A stretch of 64,000 nucleotides of DNA from Marivita lacus (GTDB taxonomy: Bacteria; Pseudomonadota; Alphaproteobacteria; Rhodobacterales; Rhodobacteraceae), in contig NZ_BMFC01000009.1 of assembly GCF_014637725.1 (NCBI RefSeq), positions 62,001 to 126,000 on the forward strand. The letters are read 5' to 3'. This document shows, in pieces, positions 16,888 to 25,566 of this stretch; within the stretch, counting starts at the first letter, position 1, and each line of letters begins with the position of its first letter. The position numbers were made by a program, and so were the translations under genes. Below the pieces are notes generated by a model, which searched no databases, was not told the DNA's origin, and was given only the letters and a program-made list of their open reading frames with translations.

Positions 16888-17452
16888 CACGACACTTCTG
16901 GCCTTCGACACATCGGCTGCGCATTGCGCAGCCGCTTTGTTTTGCGGCACCCGTGTTGTGGCCACCCATGTCGACGACATGGCGCGCGGACAGGCTGAAC
17001 ACCTGATGCCGATGCTCGAGGCCTTTCTGGCGGAACACGGCAAGACGTGGTCGGACCTGACGCGACTTGCCGTCGGCGTTGGCCCCGGTAACTTCACGGG
17101 CATTCGCATCTCTGTCTCTGCAGCACGCGGTCTGGCTCTGGGACTGGATGTTCCGGCAATCGGCGTCTCGACACTGGACGCGCTGCAGCATCTGCACCCA
17201 GACGCAACCACCGCCGTGACCGCGCCGCGCGACATGATCTATGCCCAAAGCCCCGGCAGCCTGCCCGCGCTCATCGCGGCCAAAGATGCGCCCCAAGCGG
17301 TCTATGCCGACGATCCGCACGCGCTGATCGGCGCGATGGCCGAGGTGGCGGCAGATGCAGACGCCGACACCGCAGCACGGCCCAAACCGCTCTATATCAA
17401 ACCCGCCGATGCGGCCCCGGCACGGGACACCGCGCCGGTGATGCTGCCGTGA
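16877..17452 (+). CDS. tsaB: tRNA threonylcarbamoyladenosine biosynthesis protein TsaB
   Basis: 191 residues from TTG 16877, overlapping the NifU gene by 11 bp. The ASKHA-type N terminus LLAFDTSAAHCAAAL and the segment LAVGVGPGNFTGIRI are the TsaB/YeaZ hallmarks. TsaB partners TsaD (and TsaE) to make the t6A base at position 37 of ANN-decoding tRNAs. The next gene, rimI, overlaps by 4 bp (GTGA), the classic tsaB-rimI pair. The protein is slightly shorter than E. coli TsaB. The start is supported mainly by homology. Confidence 0.92.
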   Translation: MPSDTTLLAFDTSAAHCAAALFCGTRVVATHVDDMARGQAEHLMPMLEAFLAEHGKTWSDLTRLAVGVGPGNFTGIRISVSAARGLALGLDVPAIGVSTLDALQHLHPDATTAVTAPRDMIYAQSPGSLPALIAAKDAPQAVYADDPHALIGAMAEVAADADADTAARPKPLYIKPADAAPARDTAPVMLP

Positions 17453-17916
17453 CACCCGACGCCTTTGCGACGATCATGGACCGGGCCTATGTCCAGATGC
17501 GGCCATGGTCGGCACAGGACATCGCCGATACGCTCGCCAGTCCGCATGTGCATTTCCTGACCCGCGAGAGCGGTGGACTGATCGCGCAGGTGGTCGCTGG
17601 TGAGTGCGAGATACTGGCCATCGCCACCGACCCGGACGCGCAACGCAAGGGGGTCGCTTCCGCGCTCCTTGCAGAGATTGTCAGCCTTGCCGGGGCCACC
17701 GGATGTTCCCAAATCCTGCTCGAAGTGGCCGGCCGGAACCACGCGGCCCGGTCGTTCTACGACGCGAGGGGATTCGCCCGGATCGGCACACGTCCCGCCT
17801 ATTACACCTTGCGCGACGGCACAAAGGATGATGCCCTGCTGCTTTCGCTTGCCATTGGGCATGTTGAAGCCGATCCTGCGCCAACGTCACATGGCGCAAG
17901 CACAAAAAGCGGTTGA
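17449..17916 (+). CDS. rimI: RimI-like GNAT N-acetyltransferase
   Basis: 155 residues, single GNAT domain. The acetyl-CoA loop reads DPDAQRKGVASALLAE (Q-x-x-G-x-A), preceded by the beta-strand CEILAIATD and followed by ILLEVAGRNHAARSFYDARGF, the RimI-type motif B. RimI acetylates the N-terminal alanine of ribosomal protein S18. Context with tsaB supports the assignment, as the two are commonly adjacent. The GTG start overlaps the tsaB stop by 4 bp, indicating translational coupling. Confidence 0.87.
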   Translation: MTPDAFATIMDRAYVQMRPWSAQDIADTLASPHVHFLTRESGGLIAQVVAGECEILAIATDPDAQRKGVASALLAEIVSLAGATGCSQILLEVAGRNHAARSFYDARGFARIGTRPAYYTLRDGTKDDALLLSLAIGHVEADPAPTSHGASTKSG

Positions 17917-18011
17917 CCCTCTGGCGTCCCTAACCGTTAATTGCATCCGATCAACCGATCTTTTCCAGCGACGCAATCAAGTCGTCGCAGTCCAACACCT
18001 GGGAGCTGCAA

Positions 18012-19007
18012 ATGACCCTTATGACCAAACTTTACGGTGCCGCCGCTGCGTTGGCGCTCACCGCTGGCGCGGCGGTTGCCGAACCGGCCCTGATCTTCGA
18101 TCTGGGCGGCAAGTTCGACAAATCCTTCAACGAGGCCGCGTTCAACGGTGCGGTCCGTTGGGCCGAGGAAACCGGCGAGACGTTCCGAGAGATCGAGCTT
18201 CAGTCCGAAGCCCAGCGCGAGCAGGCGCTGCGCCGCTTTGCCGAGAACGGCAACAACCCGATCGTGATGACCGGCTTTGCCTTCGGCAACGTGCTGTCCG
18301 AAGTGGCCCCCGATTACCCGGACACCAAGTTCGCGATCATCGACATGGTGGTCGATCAGCCCAACGTGCGCTCGGTCGTGTTCAACGAACATGAAGGCAG
18401 CTATCTCGTGGGCATGATGGCGGCGATGGCGTCCGAATCCGGGACTGTCGGCTTCATCGGCGGCATGGACATTCCGCTGATCCGCAAGTTCGCCTGCGGC
18501 TATGCGCAGGGCGTCAAGGCGGTGAACCCGGACGCGACGGTTGTGGCCAACATGACAGGCACGACACCTGCCGCCTGGAACGACCCGGTCAAAGGCTCCG
18601 AACTGACAAAGGCGCAGATCAGCCAGGGCGCTGACGTGGTCTATGCGGCCGCAGGCGGCACCGGCGTTGGTGTTCTGCAGACGGCGGCGGACGAAGGCAT
18701 CCTGTCCATCGGCGTCGACAGCAACCAGAACTACCTGCACCCCGGTCAGGTTCTGACCTCGATGATGAAACGCGTGGACAACGCGGTCTATGACGCGATG
18801 ATGGCGGGCACCGATCTGGAGACCGGCATCAACGTCATGGGAATCTCGAACGGTGGCGTGGGCTATGCGCTTGATGAGAACAATGCAGAGCTGGTCAGCG
18901 CCGAGATGCAGGCCGCAGTTGATGAAGCGTCGGCCAAGATCGCGAGCGGTGAACTTCAGGTGCATGATTACATGTCCGACGACAGCTGCCCGGCGCTCAG
19001 CTTCTGA
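18012..19007 (+). CDS. BMP family ABC transporter substrate-binding protein
   Basis: 331 residues with a Sec signal peptide (cut expected after AVAE or just before, near residue 22). The mature start ALIFDLGGKFDKSFNEAAFNGA is the diagnostic BMP/PnrA-like segment, in which the Asp and Phe contact a purine nucleoside in characterised members. Later motifs GFIGGMDIPLIRKFACGY and VYAAAGGTGVGV agree. The protein would capture a nucleoside-like solute in the periplasm for the ATPase and two permeases that follow. A strong hairpin lies between this gene and the ATPase gene. Confidence 0.92.
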   Translation: MTLMTKLYGAAAALALTAGAAVAEPALIFDLGGKFDKSFNEAAFNGAVRWAEETGETFREIELQSEAQREQALRRFAENGNNPIVMTGFAFGNVLSEVAPDYPDTKFAIIDMVVDQPNVRSVVFNEHEGSYLVGMMAAMASESGTVGFIGGMDIPLIRKFACGYAQGVKAVNPDATVVANMTGTTPAAWNDPVKGSELTKAQISQGADVVYAAAGGTGVGVLQTAADEGILSIGVDSNQNYLHPGQVLTSMMKRVDNAVYDAMMAGTDLETGINVMGISNGGVGYALDENNAELVSAEMQAAVDEASAKIASGELQVHDYMSDDSCPALSF

Positions 19008-19032
19008 TCCGTAAAAGACCCGCTTAGAGTTA

Positions 19033-19058
19033 CGGAGCGGCCGGTCACGGCCGCTCCG
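19033..19058 (+). other. Strong 11-bp stem-loop between the binding-protein and ATPase genes
   Basis: CGGAGCGGCCG, loop GTCA, CGGCCGCTCCG: a perfect stem. No U-run follows, so it is unlikely to be a complete terminator. Its place after the binding-protein gene suggests an mRNA stabiliser that leaves more binding protein than membrane components, as in other importer operons. Confidence 0.7.
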
Positions 19059-19103
19059 CCATGTATCGGGCACCAGACCCGAAGACTGATGCAGGGATAG
19101 TTC

Positions 19104-21170
19104 ATGAATACCGCTGTAGCCGCCCCCGAAACGGACCCGCTTCTTGCGCCTGTTCCGCCTGCGATCCAGCTCAAGGGCATTTCCAAGGCGTTCGGCCCGG
19201 TTCAGGCCAACAAGAACATCTCGATCAGCGTCAAACCCGGCACCATTCACGGCATCATCGGCGAGAACGGCGCGGGCAAATCGACCCTCATGTCGATCCT
19301 ATACGGCTTTTACAAAGCCGACAGCGGCCAGATTTTCGTCAACGGCCAGGAAACCCAGATCCCCGACAGCCAGGCCGCGATCAAGGCGGGCATCGGCATG
19401 GTCTTCCAGCATTTCAAGCTGGTGCAGAATTTCACCGTCCTCGAAAACGTGATCCTCGGGGCCGAGGATGGCCCGTTGCTCCGTCCGTCGCTGAACAAGG
19501 CGCGCGGCGTGTTGAAGCAATTGGCGCAGGAATACGAATTGAACGTCGATCCCGACGCGGTGATCGAAAACCTGAGCGTCGGCCACCAGCAGCGTGTCGA
19601 GATCCTCAAGGCGCTGTACCGGCAGGCGGATATCCTGATCCTAGACGAACCCACCGGCGTGCTGACGCCCGCCGAGGCGGACCACCTGTTCCGCATCCTC
19701 GACAACCTGCGCAAGGAGGGCAAGACGATCATCCTGATCACCCACAAGCTGCGCGAGATCATGAATGTGACCGACACCGTGTCGGTGATGCGACGTGGCG
19801 AGATGACGGCGACGGTCCAGACCTCGGAAACCAGCCCCGAACGGCTGGCCGAGATGATGGTGGGGCGCAAGGTTCTGTTGCGGGTCGACAAGACCCCGGC
19901 CAAACCCGCGCAACCGGTGCTCGAAGTGGAAAATCTGCGCCTGACCGACGACAAGGGTGTCGAACGGCTCAAGGGCATATCGCTCGAGGTGCGGGCTGGC
20001 GAAATACTCGGCATTGCCGGGGTGGCGGGCAATGGCCAGTCCGAACTGCTCGAAGTGCTGGGCGGCTATGCGGAGGCCACCGGAACGGTCCGGGTCAACG
20101 GCCAGCCGCTCCCGCTCAGCGGCGCAGGCTCGGACGGCCAGTCGCGCCGGGCGCGCGGCATCGGCCATGTGCCCGAGGACAGGCACCGCGCAGGGCTGAT
20201 CATGTCCTTCAGCGCATGGGAAAACACCATCTTCGGCTATCATCGCGATCCGAAAATCCAGACCGGTCCCTTGATGAACAATGCCGGGATCAAGGCCGAG
20301 GCCGCCGCCAAGATGGAGCGGTTCGACGTGCGCCCGCCAAACCCCAATCTTTCGGCGCGCAACTTTTCTGGCGGCAACCAGCAAAAGATCGTTCTGGCCC
20401 GCGAGATCGAACGCAACCCCGATATCCTGCTGATCGGCCAGCCGACCCGCGGCGTCGATATCGGCGCGATCGAATTCATCCACCAGCAGATCATCCGCCT
20501 GCGTGACGAGGGCAAGGCGATCCTGCTGGTCTCCGTTGAGCTCGACGAGATCTTTTCCCTGTCCGACCGCATCGCGGTGATGTTCGACGGCCAGATCATG
20601 GGTGAACGCCTGCCGGACGAGACCAGCGAACAGGAGCTTGGGTTGCTGATGGCCGGGATCACCGACACGGCACATGCCCACATGCCAGCCGCGCCCATGG
20701 CGATGACCGAAGAAGAGTTACAAAAGGCTGCTGAGGCTGAGGCTGAGGCTGAGGCTGAGGCTGAGGCTGAAACGGCACCCGCTGACGAAACACCCGTCAA
20801 CGAGGAAACGGACGCGGCGGCCAAAAAGCCAGAGAGTGCCGAGAGCGCGGACGTGGTTGAGCTTCCCGTACCAGAGGCCAAACCGTTCGACGTTCCCGAC
20901 AAATCCGAAACCAAGACCGAGATCGCAACCGAAAAGGCCCCCGAGGCCCCACAGCCCGCGCCTCCGGCACCCGTCGCGCCCTCGATCGAAGTGTCCACCG
21001 CTCCGGTCAGCGTCGAAGCACCGCCAAAGGTAACTGAGTCGATCAGCCTTGGCAGCCTCAGCGCGACGATCACCCAATCCGCACCGCAACGGCCCAAGAC
21101 ACCAGAGCCCAAGCCGGTTGCAAAGCCGGAAACCAAGCAAGACTCCGAGGAGAGCGACAAAGATGGATAA
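19104..21170 (+). CDS. Nucleoside-type ABC importer ATP-binding protein (two ATPase domains) with an acidic C-terminal tail
   Basis: 688 residues. The first ATPase domain has Walker A GENGAGKST near residue 53 and signature NLSVGHQQR; the second has the degenerate loop GVAGNGQSE and signature NFSGGNQQK. Such tandem ATPases (RbsA/NupA/YufO type) drive BMP importers. Normal members end near residue 510-530. Here a further ~155 residues follow: an (AE)n run at about 543-556, then Pro/Ala/Glu/Lys-rich, apparently disordered sequence. Walker B reads LILDEPTGVL in domain 1, but LLIGQPTRGV in domain 2, with Gly-Gln in place of Asp-Glu, normal for this subfamily. The stop overlaps the next start by 8 bp. 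Confidence 0.92.
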   Translation: MNTAVAAPETDPLLAPVPPAIQLKGISKAFGPVQANKNISISVKPGTIHGIIGENGAGKSTLMSILYGFYKADSGQIFVNGQETQIPDSQAAIKAGIGMVFQHFKLVQNFTVLENVILGAEDGPLLRPSLNKARGVLKQLAQEYELNVDPDAVIENLSVGHQQRVEILKALYRQADILILDEPTGVLTPAEADHLFRILDNLRKEGKTIILITHKLREIMNVTDTVSVMRRGEMTATVQTSETSPERLAEMMVGRKVLLRVDKTPAKPAQPVLEVENLRLTDDKGVERLKGISLEVRAGEILGIAGVAGNGQSELLEVLGGYAEATGTVRVNGQPLPLSGAGSDGQSRRARGIGHVPEDRHRAGLIMSFSAWENTIFGYHRDPKIQTGPLMNNAGIKAEAAAKMERFDVRPPNPNLSARNFSGGNQQKIVLAREIERNPDILLIGQPTRGVDIGAIEFIHQQIIRLRDEGKAILLVSVELDEIFSLSDRIAVMFDGQIMGERLPDETSEQELGLLMAGITDTAHAHMPAAPMAMTEEELQKAAEAEAEAEAEAEAETAPADETPVNEETDAAAKKPESAESADVVELPVPEAKPFDVPDKSETKTEIATEKAPEAPQPAPPAPVAPSIEVSTAPVSVEAPPKVTESISLGSLSATITQSAPQRPKTPEPKPVAKPETKQDSEESDKDG
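20730..20771 (+). repeat. Seven tandem GCTGAR hexamers coding (Ala-Glu)7
   Basis: Six exact GCTGAG units and a final GCTGAA lie in frame inside the ATPase gene. Copy changes would alter tail length by two residues without a frameshift. It is the only obvious tandem repeat of this length in the window. Confidence 0.95.
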
Positions 21171-22254
21171 GATGCCCGGCTGGGCCGACGCGGTCCTTGT
21201 CCCGCTGATTTCGCTCATCCTCGCGGCGATCCTGTCGGCGCTGGTGATCATCGGCATCGGCGAAGATCCGATTGCAGCGTTCAACCTCATGGTCGAAGGC
21301 GCGCTGATGCGGTCGTCGGGATGGGGCTATACGCTTTATTACGCGACCAACTTCATCTTCACCGGCCTTGCCGTGGCCATCGCCTTTCACGCCCGCCTGT
21401 TCAACATCGGCGGCGAAGGTCAGGCGATGATCGGCGGCCTGGGCGTGGCGCTGGCCTGTCTCTACATCCCTTGGCCGAACTGGTACGTGGCGCTTGTCGG
21501 GGCGACAGTGTCGGCGGCGCTGTTCGGCGCGCTCTGGGCGCTGATCCCGGCCTATCTGCAAGCCAAGCGTGGCAGCCATATCGTGATCACCACGATCATG
21601 TTCAACTTCATCGCGGCGGCTGTTCTGAACTACGTTCTGGTCAACCTGCTGCGCCCGCAAGGCGCGATGGACCCGGCAACGGCGCGCTTTCCCGAACCCA
21701 CGCATCTGCCGACCTTTCAGGAGATGTTCTCGACGGCTGCGGAACCGATGTTCCGGGGCGCCCCTGCCAATGTCACCTTCTTCCTCGCGCTCTTCATGTG
21801 CCTTGCTGTCTGGGTTCTGATCTGGCGCACCAAACTGGGCTACGAGATCCGCGCGTTTGGCGAAAGCGAATCCGCCGCCAGATATGCAGGGATCAGCCCG
21901 GTCAAGATCACGGTGGTCGCCATGCTGATCTCGGGTGGTCTGGCGGGGATGATGGCGCTCAACACCACGATGGGCGAAGCGGAACGGCTGGTGATGAACG
22001 CCACCGAAGGCGCTGGCTTCATCGGGATCGCCGTTGCGCTGATGGGCCGCTCACACCCTCTGGGCGTGCTGCTGGCAGCCCTGCTCTTTGGCTTTCTGTA
22101 CCAGGGCGGTGCGGAACTGGCGCTCTGGACGAATATCCCGCGTGAACTGATCGTGGTGATCCAGGCGCTTGTGATCCTCTTCACCGGCGCGCTCGACAAC
22201 ATGGTGCGGATGCCGCTCGAAAAGCTCTTCCTCGCAACCCGGAGGAAAGCCTGA
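21163..22254 (+). CDS. BMP-type ABC transporter permease (first subunit)
   Basis: 363 residues from ATG 21163, which overlaps the ATPase stop (ATGGATAA). About ten membrane segments. The family segments ARLFNIGGEGQAMIGGLG and the EAA-like loop GESESAARYAGISPVKI match the YufP/NupB branch of the BPD_transp_2 family (ribose/branched-chain/nucleoside permeases). With its partner it forms the inner-membrane channel. Coupling with both neighbours (8-bp and 1-bp overlaps) shows one operon. The solute is probably a purine nucleoside, by analogy only. Confidence 0.9.
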   Translation: MDKMPGWADAVLVPLISLILAAILSALVIIGIGEDPIAAFNLMVEGALMRSSGWGYTLYYATNFIFTGLAVAIAFHARLFNIGGEGQAMIGGLGVALACLYIPWPNWYVALVGATVSAALFGALWALIPAYLQAKRGSHIVITTIMFNFIAAAVLNYVLVNLLRPQGAMDPATARFPEPTHLPTFQEMFSTAAEPMFRGAPANVTFFLALFMCLAVWVLIWRTKLGYEIRAFGESESAARYAGISPVKITVVAMLISGGLAGMMALNTTMGEAERLVMNATEGAGFIGIAVALMGRSHPLGVLLAALLFGFLYQGGAELALWTNIPRELIVVIQALVILFTGALDNMVRMPLEKLFLATRRKA

Positions 22255-23219
22255 TGGATCTCGCAACCCTTCTGCAGGTGCTCGACAGCACCGTGCGGCT
22301 GGCCACACCGTTGTTGCTCGCCTGTCTGGCAGGCCTCTTTTCCGAACGCGCTGGCATTTTCGACATCGGCCTCGAGGGCAAGATGCTCGCCGCTGCATTC
22401 TTTTCCGCTGCGATCGCGTCGATCACCCGGGATGTGTGGATCGGTCTGGGCGCGGGTATCGCGGCATCGCTGGCGCTGTCCCTTCTGCACGGGTTGGCCT
22501 CGATCACCTTCCGAGGCAACCAGCTCATTTCCGGCGTCGCCATCAACTTCCTCGCTGCCGGTCTGACAGTGCTGATCGCGCAGGACTGGTTCAGCCAGGG
22601 TGGACGCACGCCTTCGCTGATCGGCGCGGGGCGGTTCGAACCCATCGTCCTGCCGGGGGCAGAGGCATTGGCGGGCGTACCGCTCTTGGGTCCGATCTAT
22701 GCAGAGCTGATTTCGGGCCACTCCATCCTCGTCTATGTCGCCTTCGCGATGGTGCCTCTCACGTGGTGGCTGCTCTACCGCACGCGCTTCGGGTTGCGCC
22801 TGCGTGCCGTGGGCGAAGCACCCGAAGCGGTTGATACGGCAGGGATCTCGGTGGTCGGACTTCGCTTCGTGGCCGTGGGCATCTGCGGTGTCCTCTGCGG
22901 CCTTGCCGGGGCGTACCTTGCCACCGCTCTGCAGGCTGGCTTCGTCAAGGACATGACCGCCGGTCGCGGCTTCATCGCACTGGCGGCGCTGATCTTTGCC
23001 AAGTGGCGGCCCTGGTACGCACTTTACGCCTGCCTGCTGTTCGGTCTGCTGCAGGCCGTGGCCCTGCGGTATCAGAACATCGACCTTGGTGTCTTCGTGG
23101 TGCCGGTGCAGTTCATGGACGCCCTGCCCTACATCCTGACGGTGGTGATCCTTGCCGGTTTCGTCGGCAAGGCGATTCCCCCCCGCGCAGGTGGAGAGCC
23201 CTACGTCAAGGAACGCTGA
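22254..23219 (+). CDS. BMP-type ABC transporter permease (second subunit)
   Basis: 321 residues, start fused to the previous stop as TGATG. About nine hydrophobic helices. The family motif ERAGIFDIGLEGKMLAAAF and the coupling loop GEAPEAVDTAGISVVGLRF identify the YufQ/NupC type. It pairs with the preceding permease. A two-hairpin element follows 18 bp after the stop codon and probably ends or protects the transcript. Confidence 0.9.
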   Translation: MDLATLLQVLDSTVRLATPLLLACLAGLFSERAGIFDIGLEGKMLAAAFFSAAIASITRDVWIGLGAGIAASLALSLLHGLASITFRGNQLISGVAINFLAAGLTVLIAQDWFSQGGRTPSLIGAGRFEPIVLPGAEALAGVPLLGPIYAELISGHSILVYVAFAMVPLTWWLLYRTRFGLRLRAVGEAPEAVDTAGISVVGLRFVAVGICGVLCGLAGAYLATALQAGFVKDMTAGRGFIALAALIFAKWRPWYALYACLLFGLLQAVALRYQNIDLGVFVVPVQFMDALPYILTVVILAGFVGKAIPPRAGGEPYVKER

Positions 23220-23237
23220 CGATCAGGTTAAGCGGGA

Positions 23238-23280
23238 GTTTCCGTGAACGGAAACATGGTGATGCGTCAACGCATCACCA
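23238..23280 (+). repeat. Tandem two-hairpin 3' element, copy 1
   Basis: Hairpin 1 is GTTTCCG-TGAA-CGGAAAC (23238-23255). Hairpin 2 is TGGTGATGCG-TCAA-CGCATCACCA (23257-23280). Both have perfect stems and 4-nt U-N-A-A loops. The pair sits 18 bp after the permease stop. A second copy with the same order relative to its gene follows priA (30665-30705). Neither has a U-run. Confidence 0.75.
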
Positions 23281-23380
23281 CCCTTGGCCTAGGTCCAGTT
23301 GACCCCGATCCGTAAGTCCTTTTTGCACCTGCGGCACCGGACCGCTTGAAACGGGGCAAAGGTTGGGTCTATGCACAAAC

Positions 23381-24295
23381 ATGCAAATCTACCTGCCCAT
23401 CGCCGAAGTATCGGTCAATGCCTACCTCTTGCTGGGCCTTGGCGGGATGGTGGGCGTGCTTTCGGGCATGTTCGGTGTCGGTGGCGGCTTCCTGATGACG
23501 CCGCTTCTGTTCTTCATCGGCATCCCCCCGGCAGTTGCAGTGGCGACCGAAGCGAACCAGATTGTCGCCTCGTCCTTTTCCGGTGTTCTCGCGCATCTCA
23601 GGCGAAAAACCGTCGATCTCAGGATGGGGACGGTTCTGCTCATCGGAGGTTTGATCGGTGCCGCCTTGGGCGTTGCGGTCTTCAACTATCTCAAGAGCAT
23701 GGGTCAGGTCGATCTGCTGGTCAAACTCTGCTACGTCGTGTTCCTTGGCGTCATCGGCGCCCTGATGTTCATCGAAAGCCTGAACGCGATCCGCAAGACC
23801 CGGTCTGGCGCGAAGCCCAAGCGCAGAAAGCACAACTGGATTCACGGCCTGCCCTTCAAGATGCGGTTCCGGACCTCGGGGCTTTATATCTCCGTCATCC
23901 CGCCGGTGATCGTCGGGGTTCTGGTCGGTATCCTTGCCGCGATCATGGGCGTCGGTGGCGGGTTCATCATGGTCCCCGCGATGATCTACCTGCTGGGCAT
24001 GCCCACCAAGGTCGTTGTCGGCACCTCCCTGTTTCAGATCATCTTCGTGACCGGCTTCACGACCCTGCTGCACGCGACGACGAACTACACCGTGGACATG
24101 GTGCTGGCCGTGCTGCTTCTGATCGGCGGTGTCATCGGCGCGCAGATCGGCACGGTGATCGGAGCCAGACTCAAGGCCGAGCAGCTGCGCATCCTGCTGG
24201 CCATCATGGTCCTTGCCGTCTGCGGCAAGCTGGCGCTCGACCTGCTGATCCAGCCCGCCGAGCTGTTCTCGGTCGGCACGGCAGGAGGTCATTGA
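23381..24295 (+). CDS. TauE/SafE family sulfite exporter-like membrane protein
   Basis: 304 residues from ATG 23381; a TTG at 23363 would add six residues. Two homologous halves each begin with the TauE glycine motif: GLGGMVGVLSGMFGVGGGFL and later LVGILAAIMGVGGGFI. About eight membrane spans. The family exports sulfite, sulfoacetate or related organosulfur anions in known cases. The stop codon overlaps the next start (TGATG), linking it to a TIGR02186 protein. That pairing is recurrent in Rhodobacteraceae and suggests a shared, undefined transport job. Confidence 0.9.
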   Translation: MQIYLPIAEVSVNAYLLLGLGGMVGVLSGMFGVGGGFLMTPLLFFIGIPPAVAVATEANQIVASSFSGVLAHLRRKTVDLRMGTVLLIGGLIGAALGVAVFNYLKSMGQVDLLVKLCYVVFLGVIGALMFIESLNAIRKTRSGAKPKRRKHNWIHGLPFKMRFRTSGLYISVIPPVIVGVLVGILAAIMGVGGGFIMVPAMIYLLGMPTKVVVGTSLFQIIFVTGFTTLLHATTNYTVDMVLAVLLLIGGVIGAQIGTVIGARLKAEQLRILLAIMVLAVCGKLALDLLIQPAELFSVGTAGGH

Positions 24296-25053
24296 TGCGC
24301 GGGCTGCTTCTGATCCTCATGCTTCTTGCCACGCCGTTGCGGGCCGAGGAGGTGGTGCTTGGCCTTAGCCAGGACCAGGTATCGATCTCGACCAATTTCG
24401 ACGGGTCCGAGATCATCATTTATGGCGGAATCAAACGCGAAACGCCCATTCCGCAAGACGAACCTTTGCAGGTCATCGTCACCATCGCAGGCCCGCAGGA
24501 ACCGATCACCGTCTGGCGCAAGGACCGCGTTCTCGGCATCTGGGTCAACACAGATGCGCTGGAGGTGTCCGCAGCCCCAAGCTTTTACGCCATTGCCACA
24601 TCCGCCCCTTGGGACGAGGTCATCAACGAGTCCGAAGACCTGAGGCACACAATTTCCATTCCACGGGCGATCCGGTCCATCGGCGCGTGGTCACAGGTTG
24701 CCAAGCCACAGGACTTCATCGACGGTCTCGTACGCATCCGCAAGAAAAACGGGCTTTACGTGCTGGACGAGGGCGCGGTCAACCTGCGCGAATCCACCCT
24801 GTTCAATGCCGCGATCCACATGCCCGCGAACCTGACCGAGGGCGAATACGCAACGCGCGTTTTTCTGACCCGAGGTGGCAGGGTGGTGTCGATATACGAG
24901 ACCAGCATCGACGTGCGAAAGGTTGGTATCGAGCGCTGGCTGTTCAACCTGTCGCGCGAGCAACCACTGGTCTATGGACTGCTGTCGCTGGCCATCGCGA
25001 TCTTTGCGGGTTGGGGCGCCTCTGCCGCGTTCCGACTGATCCGGTCCGGCTGA
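24295..25053 (+). CDS. TIGR02186 family periplasm-facing membrane protein
   Basis: 252 residues from ATG 24295, behind GCAGGAGGTC inside the TauE-like gene's end. Signal peptide: MRGLLLILMLLATPLRAEE, cut after ARA/RAE. A beta-rich extracytoplasmic domain follows, and a single C-terminal helix near residues 225-245 (VYGLLSLAIAIFAGWGAS) anchors it. The segment GSEIIIYGGIKRETPIP is typical of TIGR02186. Its biochemical role is unknown. It nearly always accompanies a TauE-like transporter in alphaproteobacteria. Both ends overlap neighbours by 1 bp. Confidence 0.85.
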   Translation: MRGLLLILMLLATPLRAEEVVLGLSQDQVSISTNFDGSEIIIYGGIKRETPIPQDEPLQVIVTIAGPQEPITVWRKDRVLGIWVNTDALEVSAAPSFYAIATSAPWDEVINESEDLRHTISIPRAIRSIGAWSQVAKPQDFIDGLVRIRKKNGLYVLDEGAVNLRESTLFNAAIHMPANLTEGEYATRVFLTRGGRVVSIYETSIDVRKVGIERWLFNLSREQPLVYGLLSLAIAIFAGWGASAAFRLIRSG

Positions 25054-25481
25054 TGCCGCGCACACCACCCGGAACCCGCGCCGACTACCGCGCCTTCCGC
25101 ATCCTGCCCACCCGCTGGCAGGACAATGACGAATACGGCCATCTGAACAACGCGACCTATTACGCGCTGTTCGACACTGCGGTCAGCCTTTGGCAGATGG
25201 AGCAGGGAATCGAGATCCGCGGCGCTGACGCCATCCGGTTCCTCGTCGTCGAAAGCGGCTGCCGCTATCACGCGGAACTGGGCTTTCCCGACATCCTGAC
25301 CGCAGGCATCCGCATTGCCCATATCGGGTCGTCCTCATTCCGCTACGAGATCGCGCTGTTCGCAGGCGGCAGCGATATCGCCGGGGCCGAAGGGTTCTTC
25401 ACGCAGGTCCATGTCGACCAGCAAACCCGCCCGACCCCCTTGGAAGAGCCGATCCGCAGGATTCTTGAACAACTGACCTGA
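25053..25481 (+). CDS. 4HBT-type acyl-CoA thioesterase
   Basis: 142 residues, single hotdog fold. The 4-hydroxybenzoyl-CoA thioesterase motif is plain: TRWQDNDEYGHLNNATYYALFD, in which the Asp is the expected catalytic residue (quoted segment split: TRWQDNDEYGH and LNNATYYALFD). The start ATG overlaps the stop of the TIGR02186 gene (TGATG). It hydrolyses an acyl- or aryl-CoA; the natural substrate is not predictable. It converges with uvrC. Confidence 0.88.
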   Translation: MPRTPPGTRADYRAFRILPTRWQDNDEYGHLNNATYYALFDTAVSLWQMEQGIEIRGADAIRFLVVESGCRYHAELGFPDILTAGIRIAHIGSSSFRYEIALFAGGSDIAGAEGFFTQVHVDQQTRPTPLEEPIRRILEQLT

Positions 25482-25536
25482 CCCCGGCTTATTTGGGCAA
25501 CACATACCTCCGCCGGACGCACATCAACAAACATGC

Positions 25537-25551
25537 GTGTGCGCAGCACAC
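25537..25551. terminator. Short hairpin between convergent thioesterase and uvrC genes
   Basis: GTGTGC-GCA-GCACAC forms a 6-bp stem with a 3-nt loop in the 85-bp gap. There is no clear U-run on either strand, so termination is only a guess from position. Confidence 0.3.
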
Positions 25552-25566
25552 ACAATCGGATCACAC

